A DNA stretch of 64,000 nt from Agreia pratensis (GTDB lineage: Bacteria > Actinomycetota > Actinomycetes > Actinomycetales > Microbacteriaceae). Within the stretch, counting starts at the first letter, position 1; each line of letters starts with the position of its first letter. The translations under genes and the position numbers were made by a program. Shown piece after piece: positions 54,255 through 62,926 of this stretch. The notes beneath the pieces were generated by a model. It was given only the letters and a program-made list of their open reading frames with translations. It had not been told where the DNA came from and did not search any database. The stretch spans positions 62,001 through 126,000 of the forward strand of contig NZ_FXAY01000002.1 of NCBI RefSeq assembly GCF_900177685.1. The letters run 5' to 3'.

Positions 54255-54889
54255 GACGCGAGCTGCTCGATCGTCATAGCGGAATACTCCTGCGAGGGCG
54301 TAAAGATCTCATGTTCTTCCAAGTGCTCCCAGAGGGTTCCTTGGAAGGAGGCGCGCTGGGTCAGGTTGTCGTAACGAAAGTCGCGACGCTGGAAGCGCCC
54401 CTTGCCCAAATATCCCCACTCAGGGAACATGATCGGCCGGCCATCCACGGCAGTCATGGTTAGAGCGTCACCTTGGACGATATTTGCGACAAGTACATGT
54501 TCTGCTGCCCGAACCACGAGGCTGTCAGGGCGGGCGTCCACGTAGTTGGCGAACAACTCCATGAGGTTCTGCCTGCACTCCGCGACATTGTCGGCGAGTA
54601 ACTCGATGCCGTAGATGCACATGAGAGCGAGTAGGGCATGGTGCCGGCGCTCGAAATCGCTCTTCCCATACCGAGTATGGACGGTCGCCAACTTGCGTTT
54701 GAGAACGGGAATTAGGAAGTTCCCCGAGCCGCAGGCTGGTTCTAACACGCGAGAATCAATGCGCTCTGACTCGATCTTTACCAGATCGAGCATGGCTTCA
54801 ACCATCCAGTTTGGGGTGAATACCTCGCCATGATCGGCCACGCGGCGTTTTGATTTGACCAGTACCTCGGAGGGTACGTGTGCCGTCAT
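54251..54889 (-). CDS. Short N6-adenine methylase-like protein lacking NPPY
   Basis: A 212-residue protein: HGEVFTPNWMVEAMLDLV and VLEPACGSGNFLIPVL (motif I), then YGIELLADNVAECRQNLM. No NPPY/DPPY catalytic motif is seen before the stop, so alone it looks inactive. It may bind SAM or act as a partner for the 555-residue methylase coupled behind it (54251-54254 overlap). ATG at 54889 has GGAGGA upstream. Confidence 0.82.
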   Translation of the reverse strand: MTAHVPSEVLVKSKRRVADHGEVFTPNWMVEAMLDLVKIESERIDSRVLEPACGSGNFLIPVLKRKLATVHTRYGKSDFERRHHALLALMCIYGIELLADNVAECRQNLMELFANYVDARPDSLVVRAAEHVLVANIVQGDALTMTAVDGRPIMFPEWGYLGKGRFQRRDFRYDNLTQRASFQGTLWEHLEEHEIFTPSQEYSAMTIEQLAS

Positions 54890-55201
54890 CGTTCCTCCTC
54901 CGGTTGTTGTCTACTCCCAGGATAGTAAGCATGAACGAGTCTCCCACCCAGGACTAGTCTCTAACTAGTGCCGGAGTACCGCGAAAGCCACCTCGGTCCC
55001 GCATCCTCAAGTTCGACCAGTTGCGGCTACCCAACCGTGAGGATAGTGAGGCGCTATCGGGTGCTTAGCAGGTATACCGTTAGCGGCCTAGATTGCCGGG
55101 GTCTTCTCTGTTCTGTTGGAGCATCGCACGCAAAACCCGCCCTTTCCGCTTTGATCTCGGTTGTATCAATCCAGACACCGAAGACGTCGACCCTGCTCGG
55201 A
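54890..55201. other. Intergenic region upstream of the R-M operon
   Basis: About 310 bp without a supported gene. Contains the ACTAGT palindrome at 54953-54969 and the promoter of the restriction-modification operon. No control-protein gene is present. Confidence 0.5.
54953..54969. promoter_or_regulatory. ACTAGT twin palindrome upstream of the R-M operon
   Basis: ACTAGTCTCTAACTAGT: two copies of the 6-bp palindrome spaced by 5 bp, 64-80 bp before the methylase start. Could be an operator or the system's own recognition site. Confidence 0.4.
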
Positions 55202-55543
55202 TCAGCCGAGCGCCTGGGCGACCCGTCGAACTTCAGCCTTGCGGCCGGCCAGGAGGGCATCGATCGGAGCGACACCCAGGGAGTCATCTACTTCGAGTAG
55301 CCACTGCATTGACTCCTCGGGAGAGAATCTCATGTCCTGGAGCACAAGTAGCGTGCCGCGGAGCTCGGGCATAGGCTCGCCGTTTTGGATGAATACATCG
55401 GGGATTACGAGCGCCTTGTCTCGACGCACCGCAAGGAGGTGGTGCTCCTCGATCAGTTTTCGCACACGACCCGGAGTAGACGAGAGTCGTTCGGACACGT
55501 CTGGGATGGTCAGCCAGGTTCTGGCGGGGGCAGTTTCACTCAT
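55202..55543 (-). CDS. Rv2175c-family DNA-binding protein
   Basis: A 113-residue protein starting MSETAPARTWLTIPDVSERL. The N-terminal HTH (VSERLSSTPGRVRKLIEEHHLLAV) and the C-terminal RGTLLVLQDMRFSPEESMQWLLEVDDSLGVAPIDAL (positions about 58-93) match Rv2175c of mycobacteria, a substrate of the kinase PknL. Core actinobacterial gene. It lies between the two defence operons, so they were probably inserted around it. Confidence 0.9.
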   Translation of the reverse strand: MSETAPARTWLTIPDVSERLSSTPGRVRKLIEEHHLLAVRRDKALVIPDVFIQNGEPMPELRGTLLVLQDMRFSPEESMQWLLEVDDSLGVAPIDALLAGRKAEVRRVAQALG

Positions 55544-55746
55544 GTGCCAAGCCTGCCACGCCCGGAGGCCCGCCGTCACCTTCACGATCCGGACGAATGA
55601 ACTGGCCGCTTGCTTTCATCCAAAGTGCAGCGTATTCGAGCCGCATCCGGATTCGTGGACGGCTGAGTCGGGAATATCCACTCATGTGCCGTATGCCTTG
55701 TAGGTAGGAGCGGCGCATGAATCTACATATTGCGATGAGCCCAATA

Positions 55747-56052
55747 TTAGCTTGAAGATGTTCCTGCCGCGATATCGGCCCGAACATGGGCCACAGTGCG
55801 CGCGATATCGGCCCGAACATGGGCCACAGTGCGGTTGAAGCTGGAATCCACGCACCAAAACTGCCAATCAGCTATGGCGCCGCCTCCTTGCAGGAAGCGA
55901 ACTGCCCCGCTCAGGGTGGCGCAGGTGACTCCGTTCATGAGAAGAGTGCCCTTCGAATTGGCAGTGGCTGTCTTGCCTCGATGCGCTGCTGAGGTTGGGC
56001 GAAGACGTTGCGCCTGACGGCGATACAGATATACAGACGACATCGTCGCCAC
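55747..56052 (-). pseudogene. Orphan RAMA-domain remnant
   Basis: Minus strand reads AAHRGKTATANSKGTLLMNG, CATLSGAVRFLQGGGAIADW and QFWCVD, about 80 percent identical in DNA to the C-terminal RAMA domain of the DUF262 protein (57748-59883). It lacks the rest of that gene, has no obvious ribosome site at the ATG (56052), and ends in a 33-bp tandem duplication. Most likely a relic of an earlier DUF262-RAMA gene. Confidence 0.75.
55768..55833. repeat. 33-bp tandem duplication at the end of the RAMA remnant
   Basis: Two identical 33-bp units (55768-55800 and 55801-55833) starting CGCGATATCGGCCCG and encoding RTVAHVRADIA twice on the minus strand. The intact gene has a single such segment (RTMADVRSATA). 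Confidence 0.9.
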
Positions 56053-56087
56053 GCTCCTTCCCGCCTGAGTGTGCTCTCCAGCGAGCT

Positions 56088-56972
56088 TTATGCGCTGAAC
56101 TCCGCGAAGCGCCTGGCGAGTGACTCGCGCGCCGGGCGCTCACTTGGTCGCTTCGGAAGTGTCAATTTCTGGCCGTGCATATCCTGCAGCCCATGACGCA
56201 ACATCGGGCCATCAACCTCGATAAGGAGCTCGCGGTCGATCCTCACCTCGTAGTCCGGTGTGATGCCGAGGAGGTTGCGATCGTATGCGGCGTGATGAAT
56301 CTTGCAGAGTGCCAGTCCGTTGGTGACCCTGGCCATGCCGTCGGCATCGGAATCCGCGATGATGTGTGCGGCATCCAATAGATCGGCATGTTTCAGGTGA
56401 CAGATCGAGCACGTTGTCACGTACGCCCGCATAACACGCGCCCGAAAAAGTGGTTGATGCAGACGAGTTCTTACGAGCTTTTCGGCGTAGCTGCGTTCAT
56501 CGCTATCAAGATTCAGCGGGTCCTTCACGAAGTGGAGCGAGGGGTCTAGCGAGATCAGAAACTGGCGTCTCTCCTGATCATCGGCCTCAACGTAGACCGG
56601 GTAGTAGGGAACGAATGCCCCTGGCCTAACAGCGTGGAGGTAGAGGAGTGGTGCTCTGGTTTCGAACGCCCGGCGGAGCTTCTTGTTGTCGCCACCCTCA
56701 CGAGATTGGTAGGAGTAGTGAACGAAGCCGTCGGATGTGAATGAGTCGGCGTATGGGCTCTTGATGCTCGTCAAGATCGACAACGTCGACTCGAAGTCGG
56801 CGGGATTTCGGATGCCTCGGGCCGTGTCTACGAGCGGGATGTTCTCGGTTCCGAATGTGTAGTTTCGGAGCTCCTCGCGCGTGACCTCAGATGCGCCCGT
56901 CGCGAGCTTCTGATCGAGCCAGCGGAAGACGTCCTGTCGGATCAGTTCTTCTTCAATGGCGCTTCTGTTCAT
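56088..56972 (-). CDS. HNH endonuclease (HNH_2 type)
   Basis: A 294-residue nuclease. C-terminal half has CSICHLKHADLLDAAHII, NGLALCKIHHAAYDRNLL, the HNH_2 fold of restriction enzymes with two CxxC/CxxH-type zinc ligands. N-terminal half (1-170) is a domain in which FETRAPLLYLHAVRPGAFVPYYPVY is typical of modified-DNA-targeting SRA-HNH-like proteins, without a clear SRA motif. Last gene of the DUF262-RAMA operon. Likely cuts modified or foreign DNA. Confidence 0.85.
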   Translation of the reverse strand: MNRSAIEEELIRQDVFRWLDQKLATGASEVTREELRNYTFGTENIPLVDTARGIRNPADFESTLSILTSIKSPYADSFTSDGFVHYSYQSREGGDNKKLRRAFETRAPLLYLHAVRPGAFVPYYPVYVEADDQERRQFLISLDPSLHFVKDPLNLDSDERSYAEKLVRTRLHQPLFRARVMRAYVTTCSICHLKHADLLDAAHIIADSDADGMARVTNGLALCKIHHAAYDRNLLGITPDYEVRIDRELLIEVDGPMLRHGLQDMHGQKLTLPKRPSERPARESLARRFAEFSA

Positions 56973-57001
56973 ACGACGTCCCTCGACCGTTCTAGGTCAG
57001 G

Positions 57002-57763
57002 CTATCTGACAGTGGTTGAAACGGGTTCGAGGAGAAACAGGCATGAGTTGGTCTCGTACGCCTTCAACTGGGCGGTAACTTCAAGGTTCGTGCCAATGCC
57101 GATCGTGTCGGGAACTGAGCCTATGAAGTGTAGATCGTTCGTCGTATTCTCATCCCGAAACTGGAATGCAGGCCCAGTGCCCGTGGTCTGGCTGTAATCT
57201 CCGGCGCCAATGAGAATGTCGTATCTCGTGGTGGCAGACCCGTGGGGTGTCAGATCTTGGATGTTTCCAGGAAAGGAAATCGTCCTGCCGTTGTACGCTC
57301 CGGCAAAAGCGGCGATTGATGGGTCGCAGTAGTCGGTCAAAGCCAGGACGGCCGCCAGCTCTGCGTTGTTTTCGGGTGTAAGTATCTGGTTTTCAGGTTG
57401 TTGCGAACTATCGCCTTTGGACGGCTCGACTGACGGCGACGGGCTTGGCGTTTGCGATGCGAGACTCTGCTCGCTGGCTGGAGTCTTTGCCGGGGGCGTG
57501 TTCCGTTCTCCAATGATCCCGAGAACGATGACGACAGCGATGACCGCTGCTAGTCCGCCGCCCCCCGCGGTCCAGAGGAGCCAGCGAGTTTTCGGCTTGG
57601 GCCGTCGGAACGATAATTCCGTACGCAATCGCCCGGGTTGTTGCGAGACAAGTTCCCAGCCTTCTGACTCCAGTTTTGCAATGGTCCGCGATTCCAGCCC
57701 TCGAATAGCGTGGACGGTCCTCGTCTCAAACTTAACGTCGGTGGTCGTCAAAGCGAGTCCCAC
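57002..57763 (-). CDS. DUF4839 membrane-anchored protein
   Basis: A 253-residue protein by the GTG start at 57763 (a TTG at 57751 is the other option). The N-terminal part is VKFETRTVHAIRG, ESRTIAKLESEGWELVSQQPG; then a membrane segment (about 65-85), a Ser/Pro-rich linker, and DUF4839 (PENNAELAAVLALTDYCDPSI, RTISFPGNIQDLTPHG, TRYDILIGAGDYSQTTGTGP). It overlaps the stop of the DUF262 gene and lies 29 bp before the HNH gene, so it is cotranscribed. Role in this setting unknown. Confidence 0.82.
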   Translation of the reverse strand: MGLALTTTDVKFETRTVHAIRGLESRTIAKLESEGWELVSQQPGRLRTELSFRRPKPKTRWLLWTAGGGGLAAVIAVVIVLGIIGERNTPPAKTPASEQSLASQTPSPSPSVEPSKGDSSQQPENQILTPENNAELAAVLALTDYCDPSIAAFAGAYNGRTISFPGNIQDLTPHGSATTRYDILIGAGDYSQTTGTGPAFQFRDENTTNDLHFIGSVPDTIGIGTNLEVTAQLKAYETNSCLFLLEPVSTTVR

Positions 57764-59883
57764 GACGGTCCTGCCGCAGTGGCAGATCGAACGTCGGCCA
57801 TCGTGCGGGTGTAGTGGGGATCGACGCACCAGAATTGCCAACCCGCAATAGCGCCGCCTCCTTGCAGGAAGCGAGCTGCCCCGCTCAAGGTGGCGTAGGT
57901 GACTCCATCCATGAGGAGAGTGCCGTCAGAATTGACGATGGCCGTCTTGCCTCGATGCGCTGCAGGTTTGGCGTAAAGAGTGCTTCCCGCCGTCACCGCG
58001 CCTGCGCGAACGAGGTCGACTACCTCGGTTCGATACTGGGCGCGTTCGACCGCCGCGTCGCTCGAGCCGCGGTGGCCGTCGGGGACCGGCCAAATCGAAG
58101 CGATGGCCTCGATCATGTCGTCTGTACGGTCCCGAATGTCAGATTCTGTCCATGCATAGGGATGTTCGTGGACGACATCGCGAGTAAGGAGGAGCGTGTC
58201 GTGGCGAATCAGCGCGGCGCGCTTACCGTTGTCGCCGACCCATGCCGCATTCGAGAGTCGTGCATTCAAGCTCTGAGTGACGAGGGTGAGATTCCCAAGT
58301 AAATGAATGGACGAGTCACGGTCCTCCTCGTTGGCCTGTTCGGGCGAGGCATTCCAGTTGGCGCGCCACTCCTGAGGCATGATGTGCTCGATCGTGCAGA
58401 TTCCGCGGGGCACGGGTGACACGGAAAAGGTACGCTCATCTTGGAAACCCCGATAGCGGTCCTCGATCGCCTCAAGCACCATCCGGAGCCGACCTTTTCG
58501 CAATCGCTTATAGGCCTTAAGCTCCATGATCTCTCGGCGGAGTTCGGCATCTCCGGGCCAGTAGCCCGTGCCGGATGCTTGAGCGGCGAGGAATCCTTCG
58601 GCCGCGTCACCGATCGACACATCGACGCCTCGTTTTGTCAGGGCCACGAGGAGGTCAACTAGCAGTCGATTGTTGCCCTTGGACTGGGCACGGACGAGAG
58701 CCCTGCGGACGAACCAGGATTCCAGTATGGCTAAAAGCCGTGTCTGCTCCTCGGGTTCTATGTTTGCTTGTTCGGGCTCTCCGAGCCAGATCAGAAGTGG
58801 CTTGGCGACCTCAGAATCCAGGGTGCTCATTCGATAGACGAAGAGATCGAGCCTGCTGAGCGATCCATCTCGGGTCGCGGCACGTTCCGTGAATAGCCGA
58901 TATCGATCAGCCGCGGCCCGTAGCTCCTTGAGCAGAGTCAACACGTCGTTCTCTGACGCCGCTACGTAGCGTTTGAACTGCGCGAACACTTCGCGTGCGG
59001 GGACATCTCTCAACGTTCGCGCCGTCAACCATTGGGTGAGAAAGAGCGCACTTCGTGCGTAGCGGATGCGGCCAGCTGTAACTTCCGCTTCCCAGAATGG
59101 TGTTTCGAAGTCGGACCAGTATTTCTGGTATGCGCGCTCAGTCTCGACCTCGTCGCCCTCGAAGCGTTGAAAGACGAAGTTCTTGATCAGGTCTGCTGCA
59201 GTCAGTGGCGTTCCTCGGGCGTTGAGGGTTTCGAATATCTCCTGGGCGTCCTCCGTTGCGAGCAGTTGAATCGAGACGATCTGGAGGCGGGTGGTGATCG
59301 TCGGTACGAGTGTCGCCGCCCGTGTAAGGGTGTCCTCGGGATTTTCATCGAGCCACTCTGCGATCGAAGTCGAAAAGTACTCGTGCGCCTCCGCCAGACG
59401 GCCCGGAGGCAAGGTGGTGTAGCCGACCGGAGTGGATGCTGACATGGCTGCAGCAAAGACCTCCCGGTCTCGATTTGTAGGCCATACCTTGAACCGATCG
59501 TCCGGTCCAAGACGGAACGCCTCCGGGTTCTCGACAAGAGTCTCCACCTGACCAGCCAGGCCAGACAAGCCCCGGCTCTCTAGCTGACCGTGCAGTGCGT
59601 CGAGAAGGATTTGCAGAGTCGTGAGCCGCTGCTGACCGTCGATGACCGTGTATTGGGGGAGGCCACCGAGAGCCGTGGGCTGCCCCTGAAGAACGACGGC
59701 TCCGAGGAAGTGCGTTGCCTGCCCGTCACCGGCTTCTATCGTCTCGACCAACCGGGTGATGTCGTTCCACAGCGGTTCCCACTGCTGTTCCTTAGACCAC
59801 ACGTAGGGCCGCTGGAAGAGCGGGACGATGAGGCGCTGAGGATTGAAGAAGACTTGCTGAGGTGAGGTGACCTGGGTGAGCAT
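57748..59883 (-). CDS. DUF262-DUF1524 nuclease with C-terminal RAMA domain
   Basis: A 711-residue protein of the GmrSD/SspE/BrxU kind. The DUF262 part has FQRPYVW (23-29) and the NTP-binding DGQQRLTTL (82-90). DUF1524 carries the HNH-type CTIEHIMPQEW with His500 and HLLGNLTL. A RAMA domain at the end (about 625-700) reads AAHRGKTAIVNSDGTLLM and FLQGGGAIAGWQFWCVD; RAMA domains are thought to read modified DNA. First gene of a three-gene operon with DUF4839 and HNH_2 proteins. Likely a modification-dependent defence nuclease. Confidence 0.87.
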   Translation of the reverse strand: MLTQVTSPQQVFFNPQRLIVPLFQRPYVWSKEQQWEPLWNDITRLVETIEAGDGQATHFLGAVVLQGQPTALGGLPQYTVIDGQQRLTTLQILLDALHGQLESRGLSGLAGQVETLVENPEAFRLGPDDRFKVWPTNRDREVFAAAMSASTPVGYTTLPPGRLAEAHEYFSTSIAEWLDENPEDTLTRAATLVPTITTRLQIVSIQLLATEDAQEIFETLNARGTPLTAADLIKNFVFQRFEGDEVETERAYQKYWSDFETPFWEAEVTAGRIRYARSALFLTQWLTARTLRDVPAREVFAQFKRYVAASENDVLTLLKELRAAADRYRLFTERAATRDGSLSRLDLFVYRMSTLDSEVAKPLLIWLGEPEQANIEPEEQTRLLAILESWFVRRALVRAQSKGNNRLLVDLLVALTKRGVDVSIGDAAEGFLAAQASGTGYWPGDAELRREIMELKAYKRLRKGRLRMVLEAIEDRYRGFQDERTFSVSPVPRGICTIEHIMPQEWRANWNASPEQANEEDRDSSIHLLGNLTLVTQSLNARLSNAAWVGDNGKRAALIRHDTLLLTRDVVHEHPYAWTESDIRDRTDDMIEAIASIWPVPDGHRGSSDAAVERAQYRTEVVDLVRAGAVTAGSTLYAKPAAHRGKTAIVNSDGTLLMDGVTYATLSGAARFLQGGGAIAGWQFWCVDPHYTRTMADVRSATAAGPSWDSL

Positions 59884-59983
59884 GGGACGGATTCCTTACA
59901 GCGTCGTGAGGGACGGTCGTGATCTTTCCTCACCCTAGAGGACGTCATGATGGCGGAGTCGGCGAATGCGAATGAGTAGTTCG

Positions 59984-60466
59984 TTAGGGAACGAGGAACT
60001 GGCGGGCGAGATCGAGTGGCAGGTACCGGTTAAAACCCGCGCCTGTGCCCCCAGCCCGGATGTGTTTCCGGCTGAAGTCTCCGTTGATGACTTCGGCGGG
60101 GATCAGATATCGGTCGACCGACAAATTCCCTTCAACCTGGATGCTCTGGCCGGCTACCGTCACATCGGTCGATCCTGTGACCACCCCGATGCCGTAATGC
60201 GAGACCCCCGCCCTGACTTCTGGAGCCGGCCGATTCGAACCCATATACCCAAGCGCAGAGACTTTCTCGTCGCCTCCGAGCAGTACGTCGTGCACAAACC
60301 CCACCTTGGCGTCAATGGTGAGGCCGTCGCCGCGGACGTCGACGAGCTTGCGATTCCCACCCTGCCACAGCGTTGTCTCGTCTCTCTCCCACATCAGCCC
60401 GGCGAATGCCGCCTCGACTATGACAGATTCAAATTCAGATCGATTGCGCCAAATGGACGGCTTCAT
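59984..60466 (-). CDS. Hypothetical protein of the defence island edge
   Basis: A 160-residue soluble protein starting MKPSIWRNRSEFESVIVEAA. Contains GGNRKLVDVRGDGLTIDAKVG and PLDLARQFLVP. No family recognised. It follows the membrane-anchored gene at 60526 by 59 bp in the same direction and could form an operon with it. Confidence 0.65.
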   Translation of the reverse strand: MKPSIWRNRSEFESVIVEAAFAGLMWERDETTLWQGGNRKLVDVRGDGLTIDAKVGFVHDVLLGGDEKVSALGYMGSNRPAPEVRAGVSHYGIGVVTGSTDVTVAGQSIQVEGNLSVDRYLIPAEVINGDFSRKHIRAGGTGAGFNRYLPLDLARQFLVP

Positions 60467-60525
60467 GAAGGATGCGTCTTTCAACTTGTGGTTCGTGAGG
60501 TTCTCGCGGCCGGAAAGCCACCGGC

Positions 60526-61020
60526 CTATTGAGCAGAGGTCAGAACTGCATGCGCATCTGTTGACCAGCGCTGGTTGAGGTTGTCTGCGAACCTCATGCT
60601 CACGATCTGAAAACCCGCTGCGTTCATGTAGGGCTGGAGCTTTCCGTCGTAATGCTCGACGCCCACCGGGAACTTCCATAGGAACTGGCCGTGCGGGTCG
60701 TATGCGATGAAGTACCTGCCCGGAGGAAGGATCTCGAGTCGGATGGGACGATCGGTCTGGCGACCTCCGAATTGCACCGTGAGTTCAATGTCATGAAATG
60801 TCGAGCCCGAGGTGTTCGAGACCACAGCGCCCAGAGGTTTCGGCGTCTTAGTGATGTCGCTGACAGTCCAGGCGGTCAGGCCGGTGGCTTGGGCTTTCGA
60901 CTCGCGGGCCTCCTCGGTCATGCGCAGTTTCTTGTCAGCGAGAAACTGGAGAGCGGCGAATATTACGGCACCCGCCGTGATCCAAGTGGGCAAGTCACCC
61001 AGCCACTGATTCTGGTCCAT
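60526..61020 (-). CDS. Membrane-anchored hypothetical protein
   Basis: A 164-residue protein. One membrane segment near the start (TWITAGAVIFAALQFLADKK) and a soluble beta-rich domain (GAVVSNTSGSTFHDIELTVQF, DRPIRLEILPPGRYFIAYD) similar in pattern to small immunoglobulin-like effectors anchored in the membrane. No catalytic motif. Probably paired with the gene downstream at 59984. Confidence 0.68.
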   Translation of the reverse strand: MDQNQWLGDLPTWITAGAVIFAALQFLADKKLRMTEEARESKAQATGLTAWTVSDITKTPKPLGAVVSNTSGSTFHDIELTVQFGGRQTDRPIRLEILPPGRYFIAYDPHGQFLWKFPVGVEHYDGKLQPYMNAAGFQIVSMRFADNLNQRWSTDAHAVLTSAQ

Positions 61021-61366
61021 TCGGAGTCCTTTCGAGCGTCCCCTAACGGTCCGATGGTAGTTGGGCTCGGATGCCAAAGTCGGGCCACGAGTGGACTCAG
61101 GGTCTCAACGAGGGCGACCTAATTCGGGTATTTCGAGCCGACTTGCAAGCAATCAACCTGATGCTCTCAACGGTTTGTGCCTGGGCGTTGGTGGTTGTTT
61201 GCGCGTGAAGTCCGGTGCTTAGTTGTTTGACCTACGCCGATCCGCTCTCCACAAGCTCAATCGAAACCCACCTCTCTCGCCCAACTCCTTCGCCAGCAAC
61301 CCGCGCAACCATTAGCGTCACAGATCGTCATCGACCGCCCACAGCCCAAATGACTAGGGTGCCGTT
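61021..61366. other. Intergenic region with no supported gene
   Basis: About 346 bp between divergent genes. No repeat, RNA or convincing frame seen. Near 61358-61363 TAGGGT could be a -10 for the lipoprotein gene. Confidence 0.5.
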
Positions 61367-61387
61367 ATGACGGAGAGGCGGCGCACA

Positions 61388-62815
61388 ATGGCGAAGCGCT
61401 CCCGACCCATCGTGGCCGCCACCCTCGCAGCCATCCTCGCCCTCACAGCATCCGGCTGCTCGCTCCTCAAGCCACAGCCGCCCGGCGTCGTCTCAAGCGC
61501 CGTCGACCATGCCGTTACCGAGCTGCGCTCGACGGCGGGCGTCGCATCCGTCACCTCGAATGTCACGCCCTACGACCTTATGGATGGCGGCCCGCTCTCG
61601 AATGCCTCGGCTTGGTACGCGAGCATCTCGGTCGAGACGAAGTCGAATGCAGCTGACCTGCCTGGGTTGGCGGATGCAGTGGCGGATCGCATAGATGCGG
61701 TCAAGCGGATCGTGCCAGTGGACGGCCAGCTGCACCTTTCTATCGGAGCGCACGGAGTCGGCACCACGATCTCGCTCCCTGTCGACGGCGGAAGTTCCGA
61801 TGCGCCTCCGGCGAGCCAGCTCGTTACGACGGCCGAGCAGATTGCCTCGATCGATTCCGTCTCGTCAATCGAACTGGGCCGGTTGCACAACCCGACCTCG
61901 ATCGGGGTGGCGAGTTCGACCGATGTTCCCGCGGCAGCAACCGCCGTGCGCCAGCTGCCTGACTTTGGGGTCGGCGACCTCGCCTCTGTGACGGTGCTCT
62001 ACTCGGCCAGCGACGAACCACACAACACGACCAGGGTGACGATGGATGCCGCATCTCCTTCGCCCGAGATTCTCGGCCTCATCGGGAGGCTGACTGCAGA
62101 GCCGGGCGTCGCATCCGTCTTCTTCACCGGTGTGCAGCCGACCGACGGGCAGCAGTTTGGAGCGGACGGGTCAGGATGGCGGCCCGCCCTGTCGGTCGGC
62201 GTCAACGACGAGCAGACTCAGGCGACGGTGGCCTCGGAGCTGGAGGCGTTTGCAGATCCGCAGGCTCTCGACGCCGCGATGCCCCGGTCATCCTTCGACG
62301 TCACGGTGTATCCCGAAGACATGTCACGCGTAAATGTCGACGGCTTCGTGGGGCTGCCTGCCGGGTCGCCGGCTCCCGACGATGCGCGCAAGCCAACGCC
62401 TTCGCCCGCTCCGGCGCCACCGCCCCCTCCTCCCGCACCAGAGACGCCCGACGAGCAGGCCGCGCGGGTGGCGAACGACCAGGTCGCCATCGCCCAGTTA
62501 TTGGATGCCGCGGGCGACATCGCCGGAATCCGCGGCACCCCGACGATCCAGACGGTCGCATGCCAGGCCGAGGGGATCGATTCGGGCCTGCGGGTGGAGG
62601 GGTCGGTCGTGATTCCGGTCTTCGAGGTCGCGAAAACCGCCGACGCGGCCTACGCCGCCATCACGGACTCATGGAAGGCCGCGGGGATGTCGCCGGCGGG
62701 CGGTGCGATGGGCCGACTTGCTTTCGGCACTGCATCGACGACCGCGCCAGTGCAACAGACGACCATTCGCGGCACGGCCGACGGGCTGAGCATCACGGCA
62801 CAGGGGCGGTGCTGA
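61388..62815 (+). CDS. Predicted lipoprotein, unknown family
   Basis: A 475-residue lipoprotein. AATLAAILALTASGCSLL is the signal with lipobox ASGC. The mature part has repeated alpha/beta modules and an acidic, Pro-rich linker (PSPAPAPPPPPPAPETPDEQ, about 338-365). The ATG at 61388 has GGAGAGG upstream; an ATG at 61367 in frame would be leaderless. No catalytic motif. It stands alone. Confidence 0.7.
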   Translation: MAKRSRPIVAATLAAILALTASGCSLLKPQPPGVVSSAVDHAVTELRSTAGVASVTSNVTPYDLMDGGPLSNASAWYASISVETKSNAADLPGLADAVADRIDAVKRIVPVDGQLHLSIGAHGVGTTISLPVDGGSSDAPPASQLVTTAEQIASIDSVSSIELGRLHNPTSIGVASSTDVPAAATAVRQLPDFGVGDLASVTVLYSASDEPHNTTRVTMDAASPSPEILGLIGRLTAEPGVASVFFTGVQPTDGQQFGADGSGWRPALSVGVNDEQTQATVASELEAFADPQALDAAMPRSSFDVTVYPEDMSRVNVDGFVGLPAGSPAPDDARKPTPSPAPAPPPPPPAPETPDEQAARVANDQVAIAQLLDAAGDIAGIRGTPTIQTVACQAEGIDSGLRVEGSVVIPVFEVAKTADAAYAAITDSWKAAGMSPAGGAMGRLAFGTASTTAPVQQTTIRGTADGLSITAQGRC

Positions 62816-62829
62816 GTGCACAGTGGTCG

Positions 62830-62917
62830 GTGATCTCGATACGCGTCGGCCGCGGGCGGCCTTCGGCTACTCGATCAGCGCCTAGCGTCGGGCGGCCTTT
62901 AGCTACTCGATCAGCGC
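62830..62917. repeat. Partial Microbacteriaceae palindromic repeat, family C
   Basis: GTGATCTCGATACGCG to GGCTACTCGATCAGCG is a right half, and GGCGGCCTTTAGCTACTCGA is a tandem copy of its last 35 bp. The left arm is missing. Confidence 0.75.
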
Positions 62918-62926
62918 GCTGGGCGC

